Assembly (NCBI RefSeq): GCF_045679555.1
Contig: NC_092091.1
Span: 17,011,072-17,075,071, forward strand
DNA length: 64,000 nt
Reading direction: 5' to 3'
DNA from: Salvelinus alpinus
Taxonomy: Eukaryota > Chordata > Actinopteri > Salmoniformes > Salmonidae
The notes beneath the pieces are model-generated. The model did not search any database, had not been told where the DNA came from, and saw only the letters and a list, made by a program, of their open reading frames with translations. Of the stretch, positions 12,024-23,021 are shown piece after piece. Position numbers and translations under genes: made by a program. Numbering within the stretch: the stretch's first letter is position 1; each line of letters opens with the position of its first letter.

Positions 12024-12088
12024 ACTTCAGGTGAATATAATTTAAATTTCATTGTATGAGGTTATTCTTCTTATTTAAACTTGAGAGG

Positions 12089-12747
12089 TGTCATATATGC
12101 ATATATTCATATGCATAGTGTCATATATGCATATATTCATATGCATAGCTCATATATCAAGCACATATATTGAGCATCATTTGGTGACTTTAGTGCCCTT
12201 GGGCTGCTTAAGAGCCTGCCTGCAACCATATGATTAACACTTGCACAACACACCCCATGACTAGACATGAAACTACTGTTGCTCAAAACACAGTTCCCCA
12301 ATAACACAAAGAGCATTCTAGTCTCAGCAGATTCTAATCGCACAAACAAACATAGAACTCCAAACTCATCTGATTGACTCAAGTCATTGCACACACTCCC
12401 TCTAATCAGGAAACCCTAACCCCAGTTCCCCTTATTTCACTGCTCTTTGTGCTGTGCACCAATGGGGCCCCTGTTCTGGCTAGAGCAGGCCCGCCTCCAA
12501 CTCTTCACCGACCAGTCAGAAGAGCAGAACTACCAGAATCAACCAACATCATATTGTGTATAAAACCTAATGCACGCTCTGTTTTAGGGGCTCGCTTCCG
12601 ACGGTTCCCTATGAGCTAGACGAACGAGTCCGTGCACGCTTTGTCAGATATCTTTACCTCTGAATAAACTGCCTTTACTATATACCTTATCCACCTCGTC
12701 CCAGCGTCTCAACTTGGTCTCATTTCTCTAGTAACGATTCATCAACA
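12089..12747 (+). repeat. Solo LTR with 4-bp target duplication
   Basis: Begins TGTCATATATGC, ends ATCAACA, and is flanked by GAGG on both sides (12085-12088 and 12748-12751), a gammaretrovirus-like 4-base duplication. TATAAAAC (about 12560) and AATAAAC (about 12662) mark U3/R in plus orientation. The first 30 bases are tandemly duplicated (12089-12118 and 12119-12148), an odd feature right at the LTR edge. It lies in the second intron of the 9430-13116 gene remnant. Confidence 0.7.
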
Positions 12748-13275
12748 GAGGTAAATTGATGTTATGCAAGATTGTAATGTCTTCTCAATTTTTGGGGTTA
12801 TTTCCTGTTTTACAGCTTCGATGCTCTGGAGCCTGGTGTTGTTGTCGCCAATGAGCGTTCGGAATCAGTCGGGACCAGGTTTCAGCTGCTGCGCAACACT
12901 GACATCCTTCCTCCCATAGATGGTCTGCCTGTACAAGCACCACCTGGACTGGACACAGCTAGACAAACTTATCTTTTTGAGAAGATCAGGGAGTTTTGCG
13001 ACACAGAGGCTATGGACATCACATGTTCTGCACCAAAGTAAATGGCAGGACAGGAACAGGCTCGCCAAATATAGATTCCCATGCATGATTCGGACGGACC
13101 AGTTCATCACTGGGGGGTGAGTTCCTGGTCATCAGCACTATCTGCAGTGCCTCTATTCACATCACTCTCTCCTAACACACATGCCATACATTGCTGCTAC
13201 TATTTTTTTCCCCTGCTGCTCAGCCACTTTACCCCTTATTGTATGCATATAACTACCTGATCTATCACCAGTATC

Positions 13276-13641
13276 TGTCACGCCCTGACCTTAGAGATCC
13301 TTTTTATGTCTCTATTTTGGTGGTCAGGGCGTGAGTTGGGGTGGGCATTCTATGTTTTTGTTCTATGTTTTCTATTTCTATGTGTTTGGCCGGGTGTGGT
13401 TCTCAATCAGAGGCAGCTGTCTATCGTTGTCTCTGATTGAGAACCATACATAGGTAGCCTTTTCCCACCTGTGTTTTGTGGGTAGTTGTTTTCTGTTTTG
13501 TGTCTGCACCAGACAGAACTGTTTCGCTTTTGTTCTCCTGTTTGTTGTTTTTGTTCGATTTGGTTTTGTTGGATTAAATCATGAACACTTTAAACGCTGC
13601 ACCTTGGTCCACTCTTCCTTCAGCCCACGAGAACCGTTACA
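13276..13641 (+). repeat. Ty3/gypsy-type solo LTR with 5-bp TSD
   Basis: A 366-bp LTR beginning TGTCACGCCCTGACC and ending ACCGTTACA, flanked by GTATC at 13271-13275 and 13642-13646. It shares CAATCAGAGGCAGCTGTCTA and CTGCACCTTGGTCCA with the solo LTRs at 18455-18794 and 32379-33602. The internal element was lost by LTR-LTR recombination, the usual origin of solo LTRs. Confidence 0.9.
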
Positions 13642-15224
13642 GTATCACTGATATGGTTATTGATATTGTTCTTGTACATACTGTATTTTATGTAGTTCTT
13701 TCTCTACTGGCATTGACACTTGTTCTTTAAAAAAATATATTTTATGTGGACATTTTCTGTTTACCTGGAATTTCTCCTTATTGCTACTACTTTTACAATT
13801 TTTTGTCTTAATTTTTACTACACTACTCTCTGTTTAGCACGTGACCTCAGATGTGAATCCTAAAGAGATGGGTGGGGCTGGCGTTTGAGGGTGTGAACAA
13901 TGCTGAATGGTTGTAGACAAAGAAGAGCTCTCCAGTAGGTGTACCAAACATTCAAGGGCCATTTTCTCAGAAGTGGAGTTACAAGTTTATCAAAGCAGAA
14001 TTACTTTCCCATTGTTCCTCAAATGCAGTGTATGATATACCAGTTTGTAGCTCTATGTCTCTGGATAAAAGAAATGTAAAAAACACAATTTCAAATTTTG
14101 CTATATAAGACTGAATCAAGGCGGTCGGTCACGCTTTGTGGACTTCACCGGAAAGATGTTGCTCTCTGGTTTTGTGATGAAACAAACGTGTGGTTTAATT
14201 TATTCTGTCCCCTGTGTGACTGTTGTCTTCTTGTTGTCGCAGCCTTATATATCACGGTTGCATATAAACTAACGGGTTATAGAGCAGCAAATTATCACAA
14301 CACATAGGTTGTAATATGTTTTTTCCTTCCCTATTGATTTTACCCACTGCTACTGCAGGATGCAAATGTATCTACTTTGAAACATGGGTCATGTTCGAGA
14401 GCATCAAAACCGTGATGTATCATGGGTAAATTGTGACTGACTAACTACAAATAATACAAATAATAATGAGTCGTTATTTATGATGCAAGGTGATTTGTAG
14501 ATCAGTCAGTCGGCAGTCTTCTGCACTGTCGAACAAGCCCATGGTTTTATATTATGGTGCTCTGCACACAGAGGGGCTCTGCTCCTAGTGGTTTACCCCA
14601 CTACCTAGGTATCCAATAGCTGATAAGAATACCATACATGCTCCCCAGCCATTGGGAGCACAGGGCTAGACCCTACAATCAGCCCCCGTTATCTTCACCT
14701 CGACTGATTGATAGCAAGAACTACACTCAAGACGATCTCCGCCATCGCTGAATTATTCTTCACTGTGCCGTCTAAATGAGCAAGTTTCTTCCTCCTTCAA
14801 AAGCCCTCTCATGCTCTTCGGACCCCCACAACTTATGTTTCGTGTTCCTCGATCTGCAGCATGCTCGAAGTGTAGTGGCGGACCACGCTGAGTGGCCGGC
14901 CTGCGCCCAAATGCTGTTAAAAGACTGGCAGTAGCGGCTAGAATGGATACGGGAACTGGACACAACTGTCAATGAACCCGTTCTTAGCTGAGGACGCTGA
15001 TGGTGAAATTGATGACCGTGATGGGAATGCCGGTGATGTCCAAACAGACGACTTACCGCCACTGACCCAAGTACCCATCCCCTCCTCCCCTTTCAGGGAG
15101 CCTGTATGTCCAGTAGAACTCGCTTTTAGATGACAATGAGCGCTCTGACATCTTCAACCCAAAATCATTTTCTGCATTTTCATCGATTTCTGCACTCATT
15201 TGAGATCATTTCTACACTGCCTTG
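13642..15224. other. Non-coding repeat-like stretch
   Basis: No gene supported. About 13850-14100 (AAGAAGAGCTCTCCAGTAGG and nearby) resembles a dispersed salmonid repeat. The 14760-15190 part has short open frames on both strands but no motif I recognise. Confidence 0.3.
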
Positions 15225-15561
15225 TAGGGCTGCATGATAAGGGCAAAAAATTGAGGCCTTATTTTTAACCAAATGATGCAATTGCGATTTGACTTGCGAT
15301 CATGGAAATAGAATGGTTGTTCTAATTCTACAGTTAGAAGATAATAGTGGATACAGTGTTGTTTGACATTACAACAAATGAAAATGCAAGAGAAGAGTTA
15401 TTGTGACAGGGCAAAGTGTTGGTCAGTGTCTCCTAGGGGACCCTATAATCTTTGGCTACATTCAATGTTTTCTTTTAGCTACTTCATGTAGCTAACTTAT
15501 TCATGCTTTACCTATTCCAATTTGATTTACAAGATACTGTTGCACAAACAACATGTTCATT

Positions 15562-16985
15562 TAGGTCCACACCATCACTGGTATCAGGCTGCCTCGCCTG
15601 GTTCACCAACTACTTCTCAGATAGAGTTCAGTGTGTCAAATCGGAGAGCCTGTTGTCCGGACCTCTGGCAGTCTATGGGGGGCCACAGGGTTCAATTCTC
15701 GGGTCGACTCTTTTCTCTGTATACATCAATGATGTCGATCTTGCTGCTGGTGATTCTCTGATCCACCTCTACGCAGTCGACACCATTCTGTATACTTCTG
15801 GACCTTCTTTGGACACTGTGTTAACAAACCTCCAGACGAGCTTCAATGCCATGGCGTGGCCTCCAACTGCTCTTAAATGCAAGTAAAACTAAATGCATGC
15901 TCTTCAACCAATCGCTGCCCGCACCCGCCCGCCCGTCTAGCATCACTACTCTGGACGGTTCTGACTTAGAATATGTGGACAACTACAAATACCTAGGTGT
16001 TTGACTGTAGTTAGACTGTAAACTCGTCTTACAGACTCACATTAAGCATCTCCAATCCAAAATTAAATCTATAATCGGCTTCCTGTTTCGCAACAAAGCA
16101 TCCTTCACTCATGCTGCCAAACATACCCTCGTAAAACTGACTATCCTACCAATCCTTGACTTCGGCGATGTCATTTACAAAATAGCCTCCAACACTCAGC
16201 AAATTGGATGTAGTCTATCACAGTGCCATCCGTTTTGTCACCAAAGCCCCATATACTACCCACCACTGCGACCTGTATGCTCTCGTTGGCTGGCCCCCGC
16301 TTCATATTCATCGCCAAACCCTCTGGCTCCAGATCATTTATAAGTCTTTGCTAGGTAAAGCCCCGCCTTATCTCAGCTCACTGGTCACCATAGCAGCACC
16401 CACCCGTAGCACGCTCTCCAGCAGGTATATTTCACTGGTCATCCCCAAAGCCAACTCCTACTTTGGCTGCCTTTCCTTCCAGTTCTCTGCTGCCAATGAC
16501 TGGAACGATCTGCAAAAATCACTGAAGCTGGAGTCTTATATCTCCCTCACTAACTTTAATCATCAGCTGTCAGAGCAGCTTACCGATCATTGCACCTGTA
16601 CATAGCCCATCTGTAAATAGCCCACCCAACTACCTAATCCCCATATTGTTTTTTCTTTTTTGCTCGTTTCCACCCCAGTATCTCTACTTGCACTATCATC
16701 TTCTGCGCATCTATCACTCCAGTGTTTAATTTCTAAATTGTAATTATTTAGCCACTATGGCCTTACCTCCATAATCTTACTACATTTGCACACACTGTAT
16801 ATAGACTTTTCTGTTGTGTTATTGACTGTACGTTTGTTTATCCTATGTGTAACTCTGTTGTTTGTGTCGCACTGCTTTGCTTTATCTTGTTGCTTTATCT
16901 TGGCCAGGTCGCAGTTGTAAATGAGAACTTGTTCTCAACTGGCCTACCCGGTTAAATAATGGTGAAATAAAACATTTAAATAAAA
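15562..16985 (+). mobile_element. LINE of RSg-1/L2 type, 5'-truncated
   Basis: Carries the C-terminal part of a reverse transcriptase and a 3' tail I recognise from salmonid RSg-1/L2 LINEs (GGTCGCAGTTGTAAATGAGA, then GTTAAATAATGGTGAAATAA, ending in an A-rich run at about 16985). The 5' part, including the endonuclease, is missing, as usual for LINEs that stop early during target-primed reverse transcription. It may interrupt a hAT-like shell. Confidence 0.8.
15590..16605 (+). pseudogene. LINE reverse transcriptase fragment, catalytic Asp lost
   Basis: Copies LINE RNA into DNA in the parent element. Visible blocks are a YGGPQGSILGSTLFSVYIND-type stretch (about 15673-15732) and the catalytic box, here YAVDTILYT instead of YADDTILYT (about 15770-15795), so the first catalytic aspartate is Val. 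Stop codons follow near 15884 and 16004. The second open part (16204-16605) holds the family's C-terminal thumb and tail (HSAIRFVTKAPYTTHHCDLY). Clearly dead. Confidence 0.8.
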
Positions 16986-17447
16986 AAAGTATAGCTAGCT
17001 ATGTTGCTCTGACTCAGTACATTTATTAGCTAGTTAGCTAGCGAACTATTAGCATTAGCGGCTAACATGACTTAACCACAACTTGCTCAGAAAAGACCAA
17101 CTATCTGTTTGCAGATGTAAGAAACACAAACTAATATTGTAATTATAGAACGCTTTTGGATTTATATTGAGAAGCAAAGTGGAAACAACATCGTAGTCAT
17201 CAACATTCTTGCATGTGCTGCATTGACCATGCAAACTGAACACAAGTGTTTTGTGGTTGAGCAACAAGAATTGCGCTCCTTGATTGACCGGTGGCTGGGC
17301 TAGGTCTGAGTGGAAAGTGGCACGGAGAGGGAGTGCGGAGAAAGATGACTCAAGTAGCTGAGTAAATTATAAAAAATCCCCAACATGTCTGTGCATCAAT
17401 ACCGGTATATAGTAAAATATGGTATACCGCACAGCCCTAAATTTGCA

Positions 17448-17785
17448 AAAGCCATAGCTTTTTATATGCAAGTGTCTAGGTGAGAATTACAATTGCCCAC
17501 ACCTGTGTCAGTGTGGTGCATTGTGCTATTCAAAACATTGGTCAAACAACAATTGTTACAATACATATACAAATACACAGATCAGCAGAATAAAGTCTGC
17601 AAATAGCATTTAGATGTCATGATGACATGTAGGACATTTTAGATATTGTGGGCAATTAGTTCCTAGTGCACAATAAAGCCTACAAAATAGATGCTTTGGG
17701 GTATGAAAAATATACGGTGCTTGTAGGAAAATATACATATGCATACAAATGACAGCGCAGACATATAGTCTACAAGAATTGTCTG
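17448..17785. other. Non-coding spacer
   Basis: No feature recognised; AT-rich, with short TATACATATGCATA-type runs. Confidence 0.3.
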
Positions 17786-18050
17786 AATGAGAAATCATAA
17801 TTTAGACCTTGAGGATGAATGGTATTTAATCTATCAATCCAAAACATCTCTCATTGTGAGAGCATTTTTAGGGAGGTTGCCTCCTCTGGTGGATGTAACC
17901 TGTTCTAGGCCCACAAAGTGCAAAGAGGAGAGTGGGCCTTGTTTGGCTTTGTTGTAACAAGAGCCTGCGGATGAAGTCACGCACCCCCAGTTGTGGGTAG
18001 TGGAAAACAGATATCTCCTAAGTACCACATTCCTGGCCAAGATTTACAGT
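17786..18050 (-). pseudogene. Penelope-like element C-terminal fragment
   Basis: Reading minus, the blocks LSSLHFVGLEQV, STRGGNLPKNALTMRDV and, in a shifted frame, DRLNTIHPQGLNYDF match the end of Penelope-like retroelement proteins, where the GIY-YIG endonuclease domain is followed by a WI..L.TL.P.GLN..F tail. These proteins couple reverse transcriptase with a GIY-YIG nuclease. At least one frameshift lies near 17840. RT and the GIY-YIG core are absent here; a GIY-YIG core of similar type appears separately at 36720-37090. The assignment is from remembered family sequence. Confidence 0.5.
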
Positions 18051-18454
18051 AATGTTATTGACGGCACCACCTTACAAGCTATCACAAGAAAAAATAACCT
18101 GCTCTCCTTTTCTTCTTTTGCGACTGAGATGCCCTGACAGGGGGTCAGGAAATGGAAAACAGATGCCTTGTGCAAATCAGCAGACTGCCTGTGTATTCCA
18201 GGGGAAGAGAAGTCAGGAATTTTTACTATTTGTAACAAAGGAAAATGGTGCAAGTAGCGCAAGGACAATTAAACACAGTTTATGAACAATGTGCAGTTGA
18301 AGTCGGAGGTTTACATACACCTTAGCCAAATACATTTAAACTCAGTTTTTCACAATTCCTGACATTTAATCCTAGTAAAAATGCCCTGTCTTAGGTCAGT
18401 TAGGATCGCCACTTGATTTTAAGAATGTGAAATGTCAGAATAATAGTGGAGAGA

Positions 18455-18794
18455 TGTCACGTCCTGACCTTAGAGAGCCTTTTTATTTCTCTATTTGGTT
18501 AGGTCGGGGTGTGATTTGGGTGGGCATTCTAGTTTTTCTATTTCTTTGTTGGCTGGGTATGGTTCCCAATCAGAGGCAGCTGTCTATCGTTGTCTCTGAT
18601 TGGGGATCATAATTAGGCAGCCTTTCCCACCTTTAGTTTGTGGGATCTTGTTTGTGTGTAGTTGCTTTCTGCACCGCATGTAGCTTTACGTTCGTTTTGT
18701 ATTTTGTTGTTTTTTCGGTGTCATTTAAATAAAAGAAAGATGTACGCCTACCACGCTGCACCTTGGTCCAATCCATCTCTAAACGAACGTGACA
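18455..18794 (+). repeat. Ty3/gypsy-type solo LTR inside a Tc1 arm
   Basis: A 340-bp LTR from TGTCACGTCCTGACC to AACGTGACA, flanked by AGAGA at 18450-18454 and 18795-18799. Removing the LTR and one AGAGA restores a continuous Tc1 arm. Same LTR family as 13276-13641. This orders events: Tc1 first, gypsy later, then LTR-LTR deletion. Confidence 0.9.
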
Positions 18795-18869
18795 AGAGAA
18801 TGATTTATTTCAGCTTTTATTTCTTTCATCACATTCCCAGTGGGTCAGAAGTTTGCATAAACTCAATTC

Positions 18870-19845
18870 GTATTTGGTAGCATTGCCTTTAAATTGTTTA
18901 ACTTGGGTCAAACGTTTCGAGTAGCCTTCCACAAGCTTCACACAATAAGTTGGGGGAATTTTGGCCCATTCCTCCTGACAGAGCTGGTGTCAGGTTTGTA
19001 GGCCTCTTTGCTCGCACCCGCTTTTTCAGTTCTGCCCACACATTTTCTATAGGATTGAGGTCAGGGCTTTGTGATGGCCACTCCAATACCTTGACTTTGT
19101 TGTCCTGAAGCAATTTTGCCACAACTTTGGAAGTATGCTTGGGGTCATTGTCCATTTGGAAGACCCATTTGCGACCAAGCTTTAACTTGACTGATGTCTT
19201 GAGATGTTGCTTCAATATATCCACATAATTTTCCTGCCTCATGATGCCATCTAGTTTGTGAAGCGCACCAGTCCCTCCTGCAGCAAAGCACCCCCACAAC
19301 ATGATTCTGCCACCCCCATGCTTCACGGATAGGATGGTTCTCTTCGGTTTGCAAGCCTCCCCCTTTTTCCTCCAAACATAACAATGGTCATTATGGCGAA
19401 ACAGTTCTATTTTTGTTTCGTCAGACCAGAGGACATTTCTCCAAAAAGTAAGATCTTAGTTTTTTATGGCGGTTTTGGAGCAGTGGCTTCTTCCTTGCTG
19501 AGCGGCCTTTCAGGTTATGTCGATATAGGACTCGTTTTACTGTGGATATAGATACTTTTGTACCCATTTACTCCAGAATCTTCACAATGTCCTTAGCTGT
19601 TGTTCTGAGATTGATTTGCACTTTTTGCACCAAAGTACGTTCATCTCTAGGAGACAGAACGCGCCTCCTTCCTGAGCGGTATGACAGCTGCGTGGTCCCA
19701 TGGTGTTTATACTTGCTCACTGTTGTTTGTACAGATGAACGTGGTACCTTCAGGCGTTTGGAAATTGCTCCCTAGGATTAACCAGACTTGTGGAGGTCTA
19801 CAATTATTAATTTTTTTAGGTCTTGCCTGATTTATTTTGATTTAC
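18870..19845 (-). pseudogene. Tc1-like transposase, decayed
   Basis: The minus-strand core keeps VFQMDNDPKHTS (second catalytic Asp) and SPDLNPIENVWAELKKR (catalytic Glu) within 18898-19326, and GGCFAAGGTGAL-type sequence upstream. The start codon region near 19845 is mutated. Sequence between about 19440 and 19465 is shortened relative to the related copy at 52037-53220, removing the stretch before the first catalytic Asp. The C-terminus is frameshifted near 18990. Non-functional. Confidence 0.85.
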
Positions 19846-20213
19846 CAACTATGTCAAGCAAAGAGGCTTTGCTTCAGTTGGTACACCTCCAACTGACTCA
19901 AATGATGTCAATTAGCCTACCAGAAGCTTCTAAAGCCATGACATCCTTTTCTGGAGTTCTACAAGCTGTTTGAAGGCACAGTCAACTTAGTGTATGTAAA
20001 CTTCTGACTCACTGGAATTGTGATACAGTGAATTATAAGTGAAATAATCTCTCTGTAAACAATTGTTCGAAGAATGACTTGTGTCATGCACAACGTAGAT
20101 GTCCTAACCGACTTGCCAAAACTATAGTTTGTTAACAAGAAATTTGTGGAGGGGTTGAAAAACAAGTTTTAATGACTTCAACCTAAGTGTATGTAAACTT
20201 CCGACTGCAACTG

Positions 20214-20760
20214 TATATAACTGGAGGACTCATGAAATGTTGATATAACTTGAAGCATAATGTGACAAATTTCTCCTGAATTTCCTGTCATAAAAAGGGG
20301 TATAATGGGTATTTGCTGTAACATGGAAGGGATCTATTTTATGCAAAGCATGTTTAGAACCTACAGGCAACATATTTCATCCTAAGGACTGTTGAACTGT
20401 TTTCTGTACAGTAGAAACAAACGTTATGTGAACACTTATGAGGAATTCTCAGAATTATCTCATATGAACATAAATATGTGGGGTTCTCCGAATCAATGGG
20501 GGGGTCCGGTGACGCCCTGTCCGGCCTATCAGAGCCCGCCTTCTGTGAATATCCTTATAAATTACAGGACTTGCAGGACTTGCAAACAGACAATAGGATC
20601 GAGTTTCCTCAAGGAGCGGCCACACCATGAGGAACCAATGACCTAACTCTCCTCGGAAGCCAAACACCGATCGACTAAGACCTATCCTACTCAGACCAAA
20701 GCAATCATCCAATAGGTGGTACTGCAAGAACGCACTGTTTGCATTCGAGACTAACTGACT
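20214..20760. other. Non-coding, possibly part of an LTR
   Basis: No gene supported. The 20480-20700 part (GGGGGGTCCGGTGACGCCCT, then ATATCCTTATAAATTACAGG) resembles a fragment of a salmonid LTR, but neither edge could be fixed. It abuts the truncated left side of gypsy element A. Confidence 0.3.
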
Positions 20761-20769
20761 GAGTTTGCA

Positions 20770-22339
20770 ATCCATCCCGGCTGTGTCGCCTCTCTCCCTC
20801 CTTCGTTGACCGTTCTGAGTCAGAGCCTGAACCCATGGAGGTAGGGGCCACATGCCTCCCCACGGCTGAGCGATGCTGTCGGAGACAGATTGTGGTCAGG
20901 AGGGGCACCAGCTTCAACGGGTTCCGCTACGTCCAAACTCGGGAGCCACAAGAGCAGAGGGACGGTCGAGTGATCATCCATCTCCTGGGGTAGGTGTGAT
21001 TATTCCATCATCACTCTCCACCTAACCTTTTGTAGTACCCAATTTTCACTAGCTGGTTGTCCTTCAAGTGTTTCTATAGCTCTAGTGGACTACGGTGTCA
21101 CAGGGAATTTTATTGACCAGGCCCTTGCCTCCTCCCTGAACATAACATCATACCCGCTCTCCTCTCCATTTCCAGTTCAAGCGCTTGATAACTGACCACT
21201 GGGATCTAGGACAATCACTCACATGACAGCACCACTCTTTATCACAGTGGGACCCCTGCACCAAGAAAGCCTTCCCTTCCTCATCTCCCAAACACCCGAA
21301 CACAGTCATTATCTGCCTTTCGTGGCTCCAACGCCACAACCCCACCATCTCCTGGTCGAGGATGGAGATCACTGTCTGGGCACCTGGATGTCAGAAGACC
21401 TGCTTTCCCTTACCCTGTGGTTCTACGTTGGTTGAGAGTCTTGTGGTTGCCCTCCAGGCCGACATCCTGGAGATTTACCAGGATCTCCGGGAGGTTTTCT
21501 CAAAGACCCGCGCCACCTGTCTCCCTTCAAATTGCACCTGGGACTGTGCCATCAACGTGCTAACAGACTCAGCGCCTCCACGCAACCACGTCTACCCTGT
21601 GTTGGTGGCTGAAACCAAGGCACATCCAGGAGGCTCTCCAACAGGATTTCATCCGCCCATCCACCTCCCCTGCATCTGCAAGTTTCTTCTTTGTGTCCAA
21701 GAAGGAGTGGGTCTATGTCCGTGTATTGACTTCAGAGGTCTCAATACCATCACCACCAGGTACCTCTACCCTCTCCAGTTGGTGCCGGCCACCATCGAAC
21801 AGCTCCGCAGAGTCCGTTTTTTTTACTAAGCTAGACCTGCAGAGTGCCTACAATCTGATCCACATCCGGGAAGGGGATGAATGGAAGACGCCCTTCAGCA
21901 TGATGTCTAGGCACTACAAGTACTTGGTGATGCCTTATGGATTAACCAATGCTCCGTTGGTGTTCCAAGCATTCGTGAACGAGGTGTTCCGGGATATGCT
22001 TGGGCATAGGTGGTCGTATAAATTGACGACGTCCTGATCTACTCAACCACTTTGGAGGAGCACATCGCCCACATCCAGGTAGTCCTGGGATGCCTCCTGG
22101 ATAACCATCTGCATGTCAAAATGAAGAAGTGCCAGTTCCATCAGGCTGCCCTCTCCTTCTTGGGATATCGGATCAGCCCGCAGGGAGTGGTTATGGAGGA
22201 GAGGAAGGTCGAGGCAGTCAGGTCATGGCCAGTCCCAACCCCCATAGGGACTACAACGATTTTTTGCCAACTTCTACCGCCGCTTCATTAGGAACTTCAG
22301 CTCCATTGCCTCTCCCCTCACTTCTCTCCTCAAAGGTGG
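20770..22339 (+). pseudogene. Gypsy A gag tail, protease and reverse transcriptase, broken
   Basis: ESEPEPMEVG-type gag sequence lies near 20815. The protease motif reads LVDYGVTGNFID (about 21082-21117), where the usual Ser or Thr after the catalytic Asp is Tyr. RT blocks follow: [11 protein letters not shown] (about 21723-21755), KLDLQSAYN (21829-21855), [14 protein letters not shown] (about 21937-21978) and IDDVLIYS (22022-22045), with a stop just before the catalytic IDD. FLGYRISPQGVVM (about 22160) leads to the connection domain. Many frameshifts occur. Coding stops at 22339 where solo LTR C is inserted, and the RNase H continues at 31145. Confidence 0.8.
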
Positions 22340-22627
22340 TGTTACGTTCCCCAGTTTCTGTGTTGTGGTTTGTTAGGTGTGTGTTTCAGGATGGCGTCCT
22401 GAAATCCCCCCCAAGCAGCTGATTGGTCGACTCCATGGCTAATTGGAGAGCTGACCCCGCACCCTCGTCAGGACGCAGCTGTCTCCAATTACCAATGCCT
22501 TCTGAAGCTATATAAAAACCAGTGTTCTGTTGCTCAGAAGAAAGATCATTGCTGAAAGATCATTGCTGAGAGAGGAGGTTGATGGCTGAGGGTCATTATG
22601 TTGGTTGTTGCTAACAGAGATGGTTAT

Positions 22628-22819
22628 TGTTGTATAGCACACTGTATTACTTATACAACTAATATAAGGACAGGACATGAGGCGGAAGTAGAAATTAACG
22701 TGGTTATTGTTTAATGCGTTTCACAGGAAGAACATTCCAAGCATTTCAACGTAGGTAAGCAAGGGGGGGGTGGTTACAGGTGCCCTAAAGGGACAAAACT
22801 AGAATATCAATACACAACA
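22628..22819 (-). repeat. Gypsy B 3' LTR
   Basis: A 192-bp LTR matching 30370-30557 almost base for base. The main difference is a longer G run (GGGGGGGG near 22764). Next to it on the element side lies the polypurine tract. Confidence 0.9.
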
Positions 22820-23021
22820 TATTCCTCCGCCTTTACCTTTTGATGACTCATAAGGAAAAAGTAAATATTCACTGTTTTCTTTTTAACATAAGTTCTCTTA
22901 ATGTAAATAAATGAACTTTTCAGAATAACCTTTTCTAAACTAGGGAAAGAGGGTAGACTGCCTCAGTTCCCAGACTTAACCCTGGGGTGTATTCTGCCCC
23001 AATGTCGGAGGTTAGTCTGAA

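Larger units (their letters stand above)
9430..13116 (+). pseudogene. Three decayed exons of an unnamed multi-copy fish protein family
   Basis: Exon 1 (9430-9595, donor GTAAG) starts MASVTEREKD and, after a frameshift, ends VCREAFIHVYG. Exon 2 (11172-11413) contains VNIPQLVGLEDGTVLV and NYGWQQHLTPYFR and ends QYQH plus two bases. Exon 3 (12816-13116, acceptor TTTTACAG, donor GTGAGT) supplies the third base in phase 2 and continues FDALEPGVVVANER, GLDTARQTYLFEKIREFC and DITCSAP. These blocks match, from memory, a repeated protein family in fish and cnidarians that is usually left uncharacterised and seems to have an RNase H/integrase-like middle domain; that middle is missing here. Exon 1 is frameshifted, exon 2 has an in-frame TAG near its start, and exon 3 has a stop after SAPK. 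The second intron holds two LTRs. Function unknown. Confidence 0.5.
15225..17447. mobile_element. Possible hAT-like shell around a LINE insertion
   Basis: The left edge TAGGGCTGCATGATAAGGGC (about 15224) and the right edge ending CACAGCCCTA (about 17447) could be short inverted termini of a hAT-type element. The sequence on both sides of the LINE (15240-15560 and 16990-17440) resembles one salmonid non-coding family. No transposase is visible and no 8-bp duplication was confirmed, so this is tentative. Confidence 0.35.
18294..20213 (-). mobile_element. Tc1-like transposon split by a solo LTR
   Basis: Begins CAGTTGAAGTCGGAGGTTTA (18294) and ends AAACTTCCGACTGCAACTG (20213) followed by TATA. 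Internal direct copies of the terminal motif (TGTATGTAAACTTCTGACTC near 19991-20010) match the salmonid Tc1 family with two binding sites per end. The left flank reads TG rather than TA, so one base of the target duplication has mutated. The transposase is on the minus strand. A gypsy solo LTR (18455-18794) with its own 5-bp duplication lies in the left arm. Confidence 0.9.

Noticed and set aside
14772-15062. Minus-strand ORF of 96 codons with many His residues
   Set aside because: No recognisable motif, no splice signals and no conservation evidence; overlapping short frames on both strands suggest chance.
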